NCBI GenBank assembly: GCA_964491375.1
Contig: CAZBGL010000173.1
Coordinates: 1 to 8,148, forward strand
Direction of reading: 5' to 3'
DNA: 8,148 nucleotides
Source of the DNA: CAZBGL01 sp964491375
Lineage (GTDB): Bacteria; Desulfobacterota; Deferrisomatia; Deferrisomatales; Deferrisomataceae
Shown: positions 1-6,389 of the stretch, one piece after another
Numbering within the stretch: the stretch's first letter is position 1
How the letters are laid out: each line of letters begins with the position of its first letter
Translations under genes and position numbers: made by a program
Notes under the pieces: model-generated
What the model was told of the DNA's origin: nothing
Databases searched by the model: none
What the model saw: the letters and a program-made list of their open reading frames with translations, nothing else

Positions 1-758
1 AAAGCCAGAAGCGCATCCTGGGGGTGGTGAGCCGGGGCGGGTCGTTCCTGGTGGCGTGGATGCGGCACAACCGGGCCGAGAATCCCTTCTACGAGCACTA
101 CGACCGGCTGCTGGAGATCTGCCGGGACCACGAGGTGGTGCTGAGCCTGGGCGATGGCTTCCGGCCGGGGGCCCTGGCCGACGCCACGGACCGAGGCCAG
201 ATCCACGAGCTCATGGTGCTGGGCCGGCTCGTACAGCGGGCCTGGGAGGCCGGCGTCCAGGTCATGGTGGAGGGGCCGGGCCACGTTCCCCTGGACCAGA
301 TCCAGGCCAACGTCCAGCTCCAGAAGCGCCTGTGCCACGGCGCGCCGTTCTACGTGCTGGGCCCCCTGGTCACGGACGTGGCGCCGGGATACGACCACAT
401 CACGTCGGCCATCGGCGGGGCGCTGGCCGCCTGGGCCGGGGTGGACATCCTGTGCTACGTGACGCCTTCGGAACACCTGGGGCTGCCCACGCCCGAGGAC
501 GTTCGCGAGGGCGTGATCGCGGCCCGCATCGCGGGCCACGCCGCGGACGTGGCCAAGGGCGTGCCCGGTGCGCGTGAATGGGACGACGCCATGGCGCGGG
601 CACGAGCCGAGCTGGACTGGAAGCGCCAGATCGAACTGGCCGTGGATCCGGCACGGGCCCGGAGCATCCGGGAGCGGTGCCTGCCCGAGGATGCCGAGGT
701 CTGTTCCATGTGCGGCGAGTTCTGCGCGGTGCGCGTGTTCCGCACGAGCGCGGGGTAG
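1..758 (+). CDS. thiC: Phosphomethylpyrimidine synthase ThiC, 3' part (5' end outside window)
   Basis: ThiC is a radical-SAM enzyme that rearranges aminoimidazole ribotide into hydroxymethylpyrimidine phosphate, the pyrimidine half of thiamine, in the cytoplasm. The reading frame enters at base 3 and gives 251 residues, roughly the C-terminal 60% of the family. Visible family signatures, in order, are VSRGGS, ENPFYEHYD, LSLGDGFRPG, VQVMVEGPGHVPL, APFYVLGPLVTD, PGYDHITSAIGGA and CYVTPSEHLGLP. The protein ends with the CxxCxxxxC motif that holds the 4Fe-4S cluster (cysteine codons at 702, 711 and 723). The histidines in EGPGHVP and SEHLGLP match the known metal-binding positions. All of these key residues are intact, so the enzyme should be active if the missing N-terminal part is normal. 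Any TPP riboswitch would lie upstream of the window and cannot be judged. ychF follows after nine bases. Confidence 0.97.
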   Translation, partial: SQKRILGVVSRGGSFLVAWMRHNRAENPFYEHYDRLLEICRDHEVVLSLGDGFRPGALADATDRGQIHELMVLGRLVQRAWEAGVQVMVEGPGHVPLDQIQANVQLQKRLCHGAPFYVLGPLVTDVAPGYDHITSAIGGALAAWAGVDILCYVTPSEHLGLPTPEDVREGVIAARIAGHAADVAKGVPGAREWDDAMARARAELDWKRQIELAVDPARARSIRERCLPEDAEVCSMCGEFCAVRVFRTSAG

Positions 759-767
759 GGCGGGAAC

Positions 768-1859
768 ATGGGGTTCCGCTGCGGCATCGTGGGGCTGCCC
801 AACGTGGGCAAGTCCACCCTGTTCAATGCGCTCACCAGCGCCGAGGTGCCGGCCGAGAACTACCCCTTTTGCACCATCGATCCCAATGTCGGGGTGGTGC
901 CCGTGCCGGACCGTCGCCTGGACGACATCGCGGCCATCGTCCGGCCCCAGCGCACCACGCCGGCGACCCTCTCCTTCGTGGACATCGCAGGGCTCGTGGC
1001 CGGGGCCTCCCAGGGCGAGGGGCTCGGCAACCAGTTCCTGGCGCACATCCGCGAGACCGACGCGGTGGTGCACGTGGTGCGGTGTTTCGAGGACCCGGAC
1101 GTGGCCCACGTGACCGGTCCCGTGGATCCGGTGCGGGACATCGACGTGATCCACACGGAACTGGCCCTGGCGGACCTGGAGACCGTGGAGCGGGCGATCC
1201 AGAAGGCCGAGCGCCGGGCCAAGTCCGGGGACAAGGACGCCCGCGCGCGCCTGGAACTCTACGCCCGACTGCGGGACCTCCTGGGCCGGGGCGGGCCGGC
1301 CCGGGGGCTCGAGGTGTCGGAGGACGAGGCCCGGGCCCTGCGGGACCTGCACCTCCTGACGGCCAAGCCGGTGCTGTACGTGGCCAACGTGGACGAGGCG
1401 GGACTCGATGACAACGAGCACGTTCGGGCCGTGGAGGAGCGGGCCCGGGCCGAGGGGGCCGAGGTGGTGGTGGTGTGCGCCGCCATGGAGGCCGAGATCG
1501 CCCGGCTCGAACCCGAGGAGCGCTCCGAGTTCCTGGCCGACCTGGGGCTGGAGGAGCCCGGCCTGGACCGGTTCGTGAAGGCCGGGTACCGCCTGCTCGA
1601 CCTCGTCACCTTCTTCACCACGAACGAAAGGGAGGTCCGGGCCTGGACGGTGCGCCGGGGCACCACCGCCTGGGAGGCAGCCGGCGTGATCCACACGGAT
1701 TTCCAGCGGGGGTTCGTCCGGGCCGAGGTCGTTTCCTACCGGGACTTCGTGGACCACGGGGGCGAACACGGAGCCCGGGAGGCCGGGAAGTGGCGCCTGG
1801 AGGGCCGGGACTACCCCGTGCGGGACGGGGACGTGATCTACTTCCGGTTCAACGTGTGA
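768..1859 (+). CDS. ychF: Redox-regulated ribosome-binding ATPase YchF (Obg/OLA1 family)
   Basis: The 363-residue product matches the family's usual length and aligns from start to end with my memory of E. coli YchF. It begins MGFRCGIVGLPNVGKS. The G1 P-loop is at residues 9-16, the G3 DIAG at 72-75 and the G4-position NVDE at 207-210. The NxxE form instead of NKxD is the hallmark of the OLA1/YchF branch, which prefers ATP over GTP. A helical insertion lies around residues 120-200, and a C-terminal TGS domain (about 280-363) ends in GDVIYFRFNV. Family members bind ribosomes and have been linked to oxidative-stress responses. The ATG lies nine bases after the thiC stop with only a weak purine stretch before it, so translation may be coupled to thiC. 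There is no known functional tie to thiamine synthesis. Confidence 0.97.
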   Translation: MGFRCGIVGLPNVGKSTLFNALTSAEVPAENYPFCTIDPNVGVVPVPDRRLDDIAAIVRPQRTTPATLSFVDIAGLVAGASQGEGLGNQFLAHIRETDAVVHVVRCFEDPDVAHVTGPVDPVRDIDVIHTELALADLETVERAIQKAERRAKSGDKDARARLELYARLRDLLGRGGPARGLEVSEDEARALRDLHLLTAKPVLYVANVDEAGLDDNEHVRAVEERARAEGAEVVVVCAAMEAEIARLEPEERSEFLADLGLEEPGLDRFVKAGYRLLDLVTFFTTNEREVRAWTVRRGTTAWEAAGVIHTDFQRGFVRAEVVSYRDFVDHGGEHGAREAGKWRLEGRDYPVRDGDVIYFRFNV

Positions 1860-1947
1860 GAAGGGGGCCGGGGCCGGAGGCCGCTCGCCGAAAGCCCGCA
1901 CCGTGGCAGGGGGCTTCCGCCCGCGACCCTTGGCCGGCGGACGCAAC

Positions 1948-1954
1948 GAGGGGG
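1948..1954 (+). promoter_or_regulatory. Ribosome binding site of the MaoC-like gene
   Basis: GAGGGGG lies six bases before the ATG at 1961. It fixes that start even though the frame stays open for hundreds of bases upstream, across ychF. Confidence 0.7.
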
Positions 1955-1960
1955 ACCGCG

Positions 1961-2473
1961 ATGGCCGCAAAGACCGTGCACGAACTCCGGGTGGGCGAGC
2001 GGGCCCGGCTCACCCGCCGGGTGACCGAGGCGGACCTCCTGCTGTTCGCGGCCGCCACGGGCGACACGAACCCGGTGCACTTCGACCCGGAGTACGCGGG
2101 GTCGACCCGGTTCGGGGGGCGGATCGCCCACGGGATCCTCGCGGCGGGGTTGATCTCGGCGGTGATCGCCGGGGAGCTCCCCGGGCCGGGCACGGTGTAC
2201 GTGAGCCAGACGCTGCGCTTCCGGATGCCGGTGCGCGTGGGGGACGAGATCACGGCCGAGGTCGAGGTGACCCGGGTGGATGCCGGAAAAAAACGGGCAT
2301 GGCTCCGCACGGTGTGCCGCAACCAGGAGGGCGCGACCGTGCTGGAGGGCGAGGCCGTGGTCCTGCCCCCGGCCGTGCGGACCGGGTCCGGGGAGCTGGA
2401 GGCCGTGGAGGCCCGCCGGCAGCTGCTCGAGGCACGGCTCGAGGCGTTGCGCCGGTTCGCGGCCGCGGGCTGA
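1961..2473 (+). CDS. MaoC-like (R)-specific enoyl-CoA hydratase
   Basis: This is a 170-residue single hot-dog domain protein of the MaoC/PhaJ family. Such enzymes hydrate trans-2-enoyl-CoA to (R)-3-hydroxyacyl-CoA, linking beta-oxidation to polyhydroxyalkanoate or lipid synthesis; some relatives act on other acyl-CoAs. The catalytic signature GDTNPVHFD is at residues 34-42, with the Asp35-x4-His40 dyad equivalent to Asp31/His36 of Aeromonas PhaJ. It is followed by the FGGRIAHGILAAGLIS segment typical of the family. The last 35 residues or so form a charged, probably coiled-coil helix beyond the usual domain end. The start is set by a strong Shine-Dalgarno and the family N-terminus. Two adjacent AAA lysine codons (A7 run at 2287-2293) are unusual here, where lysine is normally AAG. 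No PHA synthase is visible nearby, so the substrate is unknown. The stop is six bases from the stop of the opposing barrel gene. Confidence 0.9.
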   Translation: MAAKTVHELRVGERARLTRRVTEADLLLFAAATGDTNPVHFDPEYAGSTRFGGRIAHGILAAGLISAVIAGELPGPGTVYVSQTLRFRMPVRVGDEITAEVEVTRVDAGKKRAWLRTVCRNQEGATVLEGEAVVLPPAVRTGSGELEAVEARRQLLEARLEALRRFAAAG

Positions 2474-2479
2474 GGCAGG

Positions 2480-4144
2480 CTACAGCGCCGAGAACTCCAC
2501 CCCCACGAGTCCCGCGTACCGCACCAGGCTCCCGAACTCGTCGCGGTTGCCGCCCGTGTTCCACGCGCCGTAGGCGAACAGCCGCCACCGGTCCGCCGCG
2601 TTCCACTCGAAGAACCCGGTGGCCTGCCCGCTCATATCGTCCAGGTTCTGGGCCCAGCGCACCAGCACGGTGAACCGGTCGGCGATCTCGGTGTGCAGGT
2701 ACTGGGCGAACAGGTAGTGGCGGCGGAGCAGCCTCAGCCCGGTGCCCCCTTCATCCGGGTCCGGCTCCAGCAGGCCGGACCGCACCAGGCGCCCCACCCC
2801 GTGGGCCAGGCTGAAGAACCGGTCGGCCTCGGCCTCGTGGTATCCCTCTGCGTTGAACACGTATTCCAGGCTGAGGGTCGGCCCTCGCTCCAGGGTGTAG
2901 GACCCGCCCACCAGCACCAAGGGCAGAAGCGCCGGGTCGTCGCTCCGGGCGTCGTCGAGCCCGATCCCCAGAGGCGGGGGACCGTCCACGGGATACAGGG
3001 CCTCGGAGCCCTTCTGGATGCTGCCTTCCCCGTACAGGAGCAGCGCGTCCGAGGCCGTCCACTGGCCGTACAGCCGGAACGAGGTCTTCTGGCCGGGGCC
3101 CCCGTGGACCAGGAAGCCGGCGTTGGCCTCGTATCCCATCCATTCGACCTTGAGCGCGTGGGAAGGACGCCACGTCCCCCCCTGGGTCTCGCCCTCGCCG
3201 CGGCCCGTGTTCGTGATCCACGACACGGTCCACGCGTAGGAGGGAAGCCACACCACCCGGAAGAAGTCCATGCCGGGCACCTCGCGCACGGGGTTGTCCC
3301 GGCCGTTGTCCAGGATGAACGGGTTGGAGGGGTTCAGGAACTGTCCGGGGCCCCACTGGAGGTTCTCGCGGCCCAGGCTCACGAACAGGGTCTCATGGAG
3401 GCGCAGCTGGGCCGCACCCTCCAGCAAGAGGGTCTCCTCGTCGTTTTCCGCGTCGCCGGACCGGGGGCCGTCCTGCCAGCGGTCCCGGGTGAGCCGCACC
3501 CTGGGCTTCGCGGAGAGGAGCAGGCGTCCCAGGTCCAGCGTGGCGTCCACGCGCGCCTCGAGCTCGCTCGTCTGGCGGGGAAGCTCCAGCACCCGGTTGT
3601 CCGGGTTGATGCCCCCCAGGCAGGGCCGTACGTACCGGTGGGACCCGAGGAGGCGAACCGAAAGGGTTCCCCGCTCGGCCAGGCGGGAGAACAGCGAGGG
3701 GGGTTCCGGGATCTCCTCCTCCGGGGGGGGTGCCTCTGTCCGGAAGCGGAGAACCAGGATTTCACCTTCCCACGCGAGGTCCTCCAGGACCACCCCCCCG
3801 GGAGCCGCAAGGCCCCGGAGGATCGGCGCCGTGTACCCGGCCGCGATTCGGGCCGCATCGGCCTGAACTCCCTCCAGCCGGTACACGCGGCCCTCGGCGT
3901 CTTCGAACGCCAGGGAGAACCGCTGGGGGGTCTCGAACACGCGCAGGCGCCGGGCCCAGGGGTTCGTGGCCAACAGAAGGCTCCGGAGGCGGGCGTCCAC
4001 CCGGGCAAGGGGCGACGCCAGGGCCTCCAGCACGGGCCGTGGCACGCGAAGCTCCGGGGCCGGGTCGGTGGCCCGGGCCGCAGCCCCGAGCCCGAGGACC
4101 AGCATCCACCCGGCCAGGCACCGGACCAGGAATCGGGATCGCAC
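2480..4144 (-). CDS. Predicted outer-membrane beta-barrel protein with unknown N-terminal domain
   Basis: I do not recognise a named family. The 554-residue product starts at a GTG with a strong Shine-Dalgarno. It has a clear signal peptide: basic RSR near the start, hydrophobic core at 9-23, likely cleavage after ARA at residue 25. Residues 26-137 form a mixed soluble domain. A proline/glutamate linker (about 138-150) leads into some 400 residues of alternating polar and aromatic/hydrophobic segments with short turns, typical of a transmembrane beta-barrel. The segment at 258-276 (GRENLQWGPGQFLNPSNPF) resembles the WGxGxxxNPxxxF motif of several outer-membrane barrel families. The C-terminus ends in FSAL rather than the usual aromatic residue. 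It lies downstream of the ATPase and LolA-like genes on the same strand, which suggests the outer-membrane end of the same route. The linker carries a C8 tract (coding strand). The barrel topology is inferred from pattern only. Confidence 0.82.
   Translation of the reverse strand: MRSRFLVRCLAGWMLVLGLGAAARATDPAPELRVPRPVLEALASPLARVDARLRSLLLATNPWARRLRVFETPQRFSLAFEDAEGRVYRLEGVQADAARIAAGYTAPILRGLAAPGGVVLEDLAWEGEILVLRFRTEAPPPEEEIPEPPSLFSRLAERGTLSVRLLGSHRYVRPCLGGINPDNRVLELPRQTSELEARVDATLDLGRLLLSAKPRVRLTRDRWQDGPRSGDAENDEETLLLEGAAQLRLHETLFVSLGRENLQWGPGQFLNPSNPFILDNGRDNPVREVPGMDFFRVVWLPSYAWTVSWITNTGRGEGETQGGTWRPSHALKVEWMGYEANAGFLVHGGPGQKTSFRLYGQWTASDALLLYGEGSIQKGSEALYPVDGPPPLGIGLDDARSDDPALLPLVLVGGSYTLERGPTLSLEYVFNAEGYHEAEADRFFSLAHGVGRLVRSGLLEPDPDEGGTGLRLLRRHYLFAQYLHTEIADRFTVLVRWAQNLDDMSGQATGFFEWNAADRWRLFAYGAWNTGGNRDEFGSLVRYAGLVGVEFSAL
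3723..3730 (-). repeat. C8 homopolymer inside the barrel gene (G8 on + strand)
   Basis: Eight consecutive C on the coding strand encode part of the Pro-Pro-Pro at residues 139-141 in the linker. Seven-base C/G runs also occur in the same gene at 3176-3182 and 3793-3799. A one-base change in length would shift the frame before the barrel domain. This shape resembles contingency tracts in surface genes, but the run is short and the genome is GC-rich. Confidence 0.6.
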
Positions 4145-4150
4145 GCAGGA

Positions 4151-4157
4151 TCCTCCC
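4151..4157 (-). promoter_or_regulatory. Ribosome binding site deciding the GTG start of the barrel gene
   Basis: On the minus strand GGGAGGA lies six bases before GTG (4142-4144), and a complete signal peptide follows at once. This rejects the much longer open frame that continues upstream through the neighbouring gene. Confidence 0.75.
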
Positions 4158-4262
4158 GCTTTGCCATGCGCTTCGGCCGTCGCCCTCCCTCGCCCGCGAC
4201 CCGTCCCGGGTTCCGGGGACAGGCGAGGGGAGGTCTGCCCCCTGGAAACGCGTCCCGGCTCC

Positions 4263-4278
4263 AGCCCCCCGAGGGGCT
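4263..4278. repeat. Hairpin AGCCCC-ccga-GGGGCT
   Basis: Perfect six-base-pair stem with a four-base loop. On the + strand it is followed by only TTT, and on the - strand by GG, so it is not a convincing intrinsic terminator for the minus-strand genes. Confidence 0.5.
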
Positions 4279-4289
4279 TTCGGCCCTTG

Positions 4290-4320
4290 GGCCTTCGGCC
4301 CGGGGCCCGGCCCGAAGGCC
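4290..4320. repeat. Nine-base inverted repeat GGCCTTCGG / CCGAAGGCC
   Basis: Perfect nine-base arms at 4290-4298 and 4312-4320 flank a 13-base GC-only spacer that can fold further. The left arm's TTCGGCCC is also repeated directly at 4279-4286, ten bases or so upstream. No U-tract follows on either strand. Its function is unknown; it could be a structured leader or spacer in the transcript between the LolA-like and barrel genes. Confidence 0.5.
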
Positions 4321-4427
4321 GCCCCCTCGCCGCCGGCCGATGGCGCTCGGCCCACGGCGGGTCAGCTCGCGACCGGGGGTTCGTTCCAACGAGCCGTTGC
4401 GCCTCGCCCGCGGAACAACGGACAGCG

Positions 4428-4449
4428 GGCGTGGCTCTTTCGCCACGCC
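4428..4449 (-). repeat. Perfect eight-base hairpin downstream of the LolA-like gene
   Basis: GGCGTGGC (4428-4435) and GCCACGCC (4442-4449) form an eight-base-pair stem with a six-base loop, gaaaga on the minus strand. It lies 90 bases after the LolA-like stop codon in the direction of transcription. The sequence after it has some T but no clear U-run, so it may be a weak terminator, an mRNA-stabilising hairpin, or neither. Confidence 0.5.
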
Positions 4450-4539
4450 AGCGACGCTCGCAGGTCGCCGCGCCTCGTTGCAGGCCCCCACAGGGACCCG
4501 GGGCGCTTCCGAGCAGCGGGAAGGCGCAGCCGGCGCAGT

Positions 4540-5286
4540 CTACCGCATGAGCAGGTTCAGGTTGAAGGTGGAGTCCGGAAGTTTCTTCACCACGATGTCC
4601 GAGTACTCCAGGGTGGTCATCTCCGAGGGCCGGATGGCGTCCCGGATGACCATCTTGCTCACGAACGGGATGACCTCGCCCCGGTAGCGGATCCGGTTTT
4701 CGTACTCGAACTCCGCCGTCTTGAACAGCTTGCCGCTCACCGTATAGAACTCGGCCCTCACCCCGACCAGCCGTTCCTTGGAAACCCAGTACTTGATGCG
4801 GTCGTAGGTGACCTTCTTGTTCCTCGCGGTGAGGTCCAACACGTAGCACGGTTCCCCGTCCACCGTGTCGTCCGCGAGGAACACGCCGTCGTAGTCCCCG
4901 GAGTAGTTGGTGCTGGCGATGTCGCCGTTGGCGGCCTGGCCCATCAGTTTCTGCCGAGGGCTGATCGGCACGGGGCGGGAGACCCCCGGCTTGATGAACC
5001 ACATGTTCCGGCCCAGCATGAGCAGCTTCTGGCCCTTGACCCGCGGGGGGGCCACGAACGTGGCCAGGACGTCCTCGTTCCGGGCCTTCACCTGGAGCGT
5101 CTGGACCCGGGTCCGTCCGCGCTCCACGGACGTCATCTTCACGGTCCACACCAGGCCGGGCAGTTTCCCCCGGGCGCGGTCCGCCTTCTCCAGCACTTGG
5201 CGGGGCGTTGGGCCGGCCACGGCCAGGGCCGGACCGAGCAGCGCCACGAACACGGCTTGCGTCCACCTTGGTCGGATCGAGTGCAT
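4540..5286 (-). CDS. LolA-like periplasmic protein (outer membrane lipoprotein-sorting protein family)
   Basis: The 248-residue product has a signal peptide (hydrophobic core at 11-23, likely cleavage after AVA at residue 24) and so should be periplasmic. The mature part matches the LolA-like family annotated as 'outer membrane lipoprotein-sorting protein' (PF17131 type). Family signatures are a fold-opening GKLPGLVWTVKM, then FVAPPRVKGQKLLMLGRNMW (77-96), then PISPRQKLMGQAANGDIA (107-124), followed by the strand-rich half. Such proteins have an open half-barrel that can hold lipids or lipoprotein acyl chains. They are often encoded beside RND/MMPL or ABC exporters. Here the ATG follows the ATPase stop by ten bases, with a Shine-Dalgarno overlapping that stop, so the two genes are almost certainly co-translated. 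The cargo is unknown. It is not classical LolA: the gene is longer, and no LolB or LolCE is seen. Confidence 0.88.
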   Translation of the reverse strand: MHSIRPRWTQAVFVALLGPALAVAGPTPRQVLEKADRARGKLPGLVWTVKMTSVERGRTRVQTLQVKARNEDVLATFVAPPRVKGQKLLMLGRNMWFIKPGVSRPVPISPRQKLMGQAANGDIASTNYSGDYDGVFLADDTVDGEPCYVLDLTARNKKVTYDRIKYWVSKERLVGVRAEFYTVSGKLFKTAEFEYENRIRYRGEVIPFVSKMVIRDAIRPSEMTTLEYSDIVVKKLPDSTFNLNLLMR

Positions 5287-5289
5287 CTT

Positions 5290-5298
5290 CCCCTCCTC
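5290..5298 (-). promoter_or_regulatory. Ribosome binding site overlapping the ATPase stop codon
   Basis: GAGGAGGGG on the minus strand lies three bases before the ATG at 5286 and includes two bases of the upstream TGA stop. This arrangement favours tight co-expression of the ATPase and the LolA-like protein. Confidence 0.75.
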
Positions 5299-5989
5299 AG
5301 GACCGCGATCGCCGTTCGTCCTCCACGATGCGGCCGTCCTCCAGCCGAACCAGCCTCTTCACCTGGTCCAGGAGCCGCGGGTCGTGGGTGGAGAAAATGA
5401 ACGTGGTTCCCTCGGCGTCGTTGAGCGCGCGCATGAGCCGGATGATCCGCTGGCTCGTCTCCGAGTCCAGGTTGGCCGTGGGCTCGTCCGCGATCACGAT
5501 GCCGGGCCCGGTGACCAGGGCCCGGGCGATGGCCACCCGCTGCCGCTGGCCCCCGCTCATTTTGTCGGGCCGGTGGTGGGCGAACTCGGCCAGGCCCACC
5601 TCCTCGAGGCGGCGCATGGCCTGTTCGCGGGCCGAGCGGGTGGACTCGCCGCGGATCTGGAGAGGCAGCATCACGTTCTCCAGGGCGGTGAGCACCGGCA
5701 CCAGGTTGAAGTTCTGGAAGATGAACCCGATGTGGCGGTTGCGCAGGTCCGCCTTGGCGTTCTCGGAGAGGCCCGCCACCTCGCGGCCCATGATGCTCAC
5801 CGAGCCCTCCGTGGGGTCGTCGAGCACGCCGACCAGGTTCAGGAGGCTCGTCTTGCCGCTCCCCGAGGGGCCCCATACGGCCACGAACTCACCCGGCTCC
5901 ACGCACAGGTCCACGCCCCGAAGGGCCTCGACCCGGGTCTCGCCCAGCCGGTACACCTTGGTCACGCCCCGAAGTTCCACCAGTGCCAC
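5297..5989 (-). CDS. ABC transporter ATP-binding protein, LolD/MacB/FtsE class
   Basis: The 230-residue protein is a complete ABC ATPase. Walker A GPSGSGKT is at 40-47, the Q-loop FIFQNFNLVP starts at 89 with Gln92, the signature MSGGQRQR is at 144-151, Walker B IVIADEP at 164-170 with Glu169 as catalytic base, the D-loop NLDS at 173-176 and the H-loop STHD at 200-203. The motifs and length match ATPases that power FtsX-type permeases (LolD, MacB), which move lipoproteins or peptides by mechanotransmission rather than classical import. No permease or membrane-fusion gene is encoded beside it, which is unusual. The start is a GTG, preceded by AAGGGGG about seven bases upstream and by a small hairpin (6003-6015). 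It is the first gene of a minus-strand unit with the LolA-like and probably the barrel gene. The exact substrate cannot be told from the ATPase alone. Confidence 0.95.
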   Translation of the reverse strand: MALVELRGVTKVYRLGETRVEALRGVDLCVEPGEFVAVWGPSGSGKTSLLNLVGVLDDPTEGSVSIMGREVAGLSENAKADLRNRHIGFIFQNFNLVPVLTALENVMLPLQIRGESTRSAREQAMRRLEEVGLAEFAHHRPDKMSGGQRQRVAIARALVTGPGIVIADEPTANLDSETSQRIIRLMRALNDAEGTTFIFSTHDPRLLDQVKRLVRLEDGRIVEDERRSRS

Positions 5990-6090
5990 CTCAGACCCCC
6001 TTCCGGCCGTGCCGGCTCTCTATCCCAGGATCGACCCGCCCCCTGCCGAGCTCAAGGGTGACACGGCCCGCCAGGCGGATTCCACCTTTT

Positions 6091-6120
6091 ACCATATCGC
6101 TCTCGGACCCGGGTGCGTAA
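6091..6120 (-). promoter_or_regulatory. Possible weak promoter for the ATPase operon
   Basis: On the minus strand, TATGGT (6091-6096) within the only AT-richer patch of the gap could be a -10 element. A poor -35, TTACGC (6115-6120), sits 18 bases upstream. Transcription would begin about 90-100 bases before the GTG start. The match is weak and rests mostly on position and base composition. Confidence 0.25.
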
Positions 6121-6383
6121 CGTCCCCCTCGCGTTCCCCCCAGACCTTCGGGTTCCCTCGCCGCGGCGCGCGTCTTCTCGCCTGGCGCGGCGATCGCTAC
6201 GGAGTCCGGCAGAAGCCAGGGGGGTGCGGCTCGAGACCCCGCCCCCCGACGAGCCTCCCGGCCCTCGCGCCCTCGTCCCGGGAGAGATCCAGGGCGGGGG
6301 AGCGAGAGGAAAGAGGGGGGGAACCTCCCGGCCCACGATGTTCCGTGGTAGGCTCTCGTGCCGGCAAGGATCACCCGGTGCGT

Positions 6384-6389
6384 GGAGGT
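6384..6389 (+). promoter_or_regulatory. Ribosome binding site of the isochorismatase-family gene
   Basis: GGAGGT lies five bases before the ATG at 6395. It decides this start over the open frame that extends back to about 6113. Confidence 0.75.

Larger units (their letters stand above)
4145..4539. other. 395-base intergenic region rich in hairpins, no gene seen
   Basis: This gap separates the LolA-like gene from the barrel gene on the same strand. I see no protein-like translation in any frame: the open frames read as arginine/proline/glycine-rich low-complexity text. It holds at least three perfect inverted repeats (4263-4278, 4290-4320, 4428-4449) and repeated CGGCCC/GGCCTTCGG motifs. It is long enough to hold a promoter, a structured leader for the barrel gene or a small RNA, but no convincing -35/-10 pair or U-tract terminator was found. 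It is also where a lost permease gene might have stood, though no remnant is recognisable. Confidence 0.6.

Noticed and set aside
1860..1960. 101-base gap between ychF and the MaoC-like gene as a site for a small gene or terminator
   Set aside because: No start codon with a ribosome binding site, no strong hairpin with a T-run and no promoter pair was seen; only the MaoC-like ribosome binding site is supported.
4263..4449. Intergenic hairpins as intrinsic terminators of the minus-strand operon
   Set aside because: None is followed by a run of T on the minus strand, so they are listed only as inverted repeats.
4145..5266. Open minus-strand frame running continuously from 5266 into the barrel gene (928 codons in total)
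   Set aside because: The part above 4144 reads as low-complexity Arg/Gly/Pro text and overlaps the real LolA-like gene in another frame. The GTG at 4144 has a strong ribosome binding site and begins a complete signal peptide.
2693..5400. Long + strand open frames (664 and 556 codons) opposite the barrel, LolA-like and ATPase genes
   Set aside because: They have no family motifs and show biased low-complexity composition. They exist because stop codons are rare in GC-rich DNA.
5991..6374. 127-codon minus-strand frame in the divergent gap
   Set aside because: Arg/Gly-rich, no motif, no clear ribosome binding site at its first ATG. Only its last 34 codons are kept, as a low-interest possibility.
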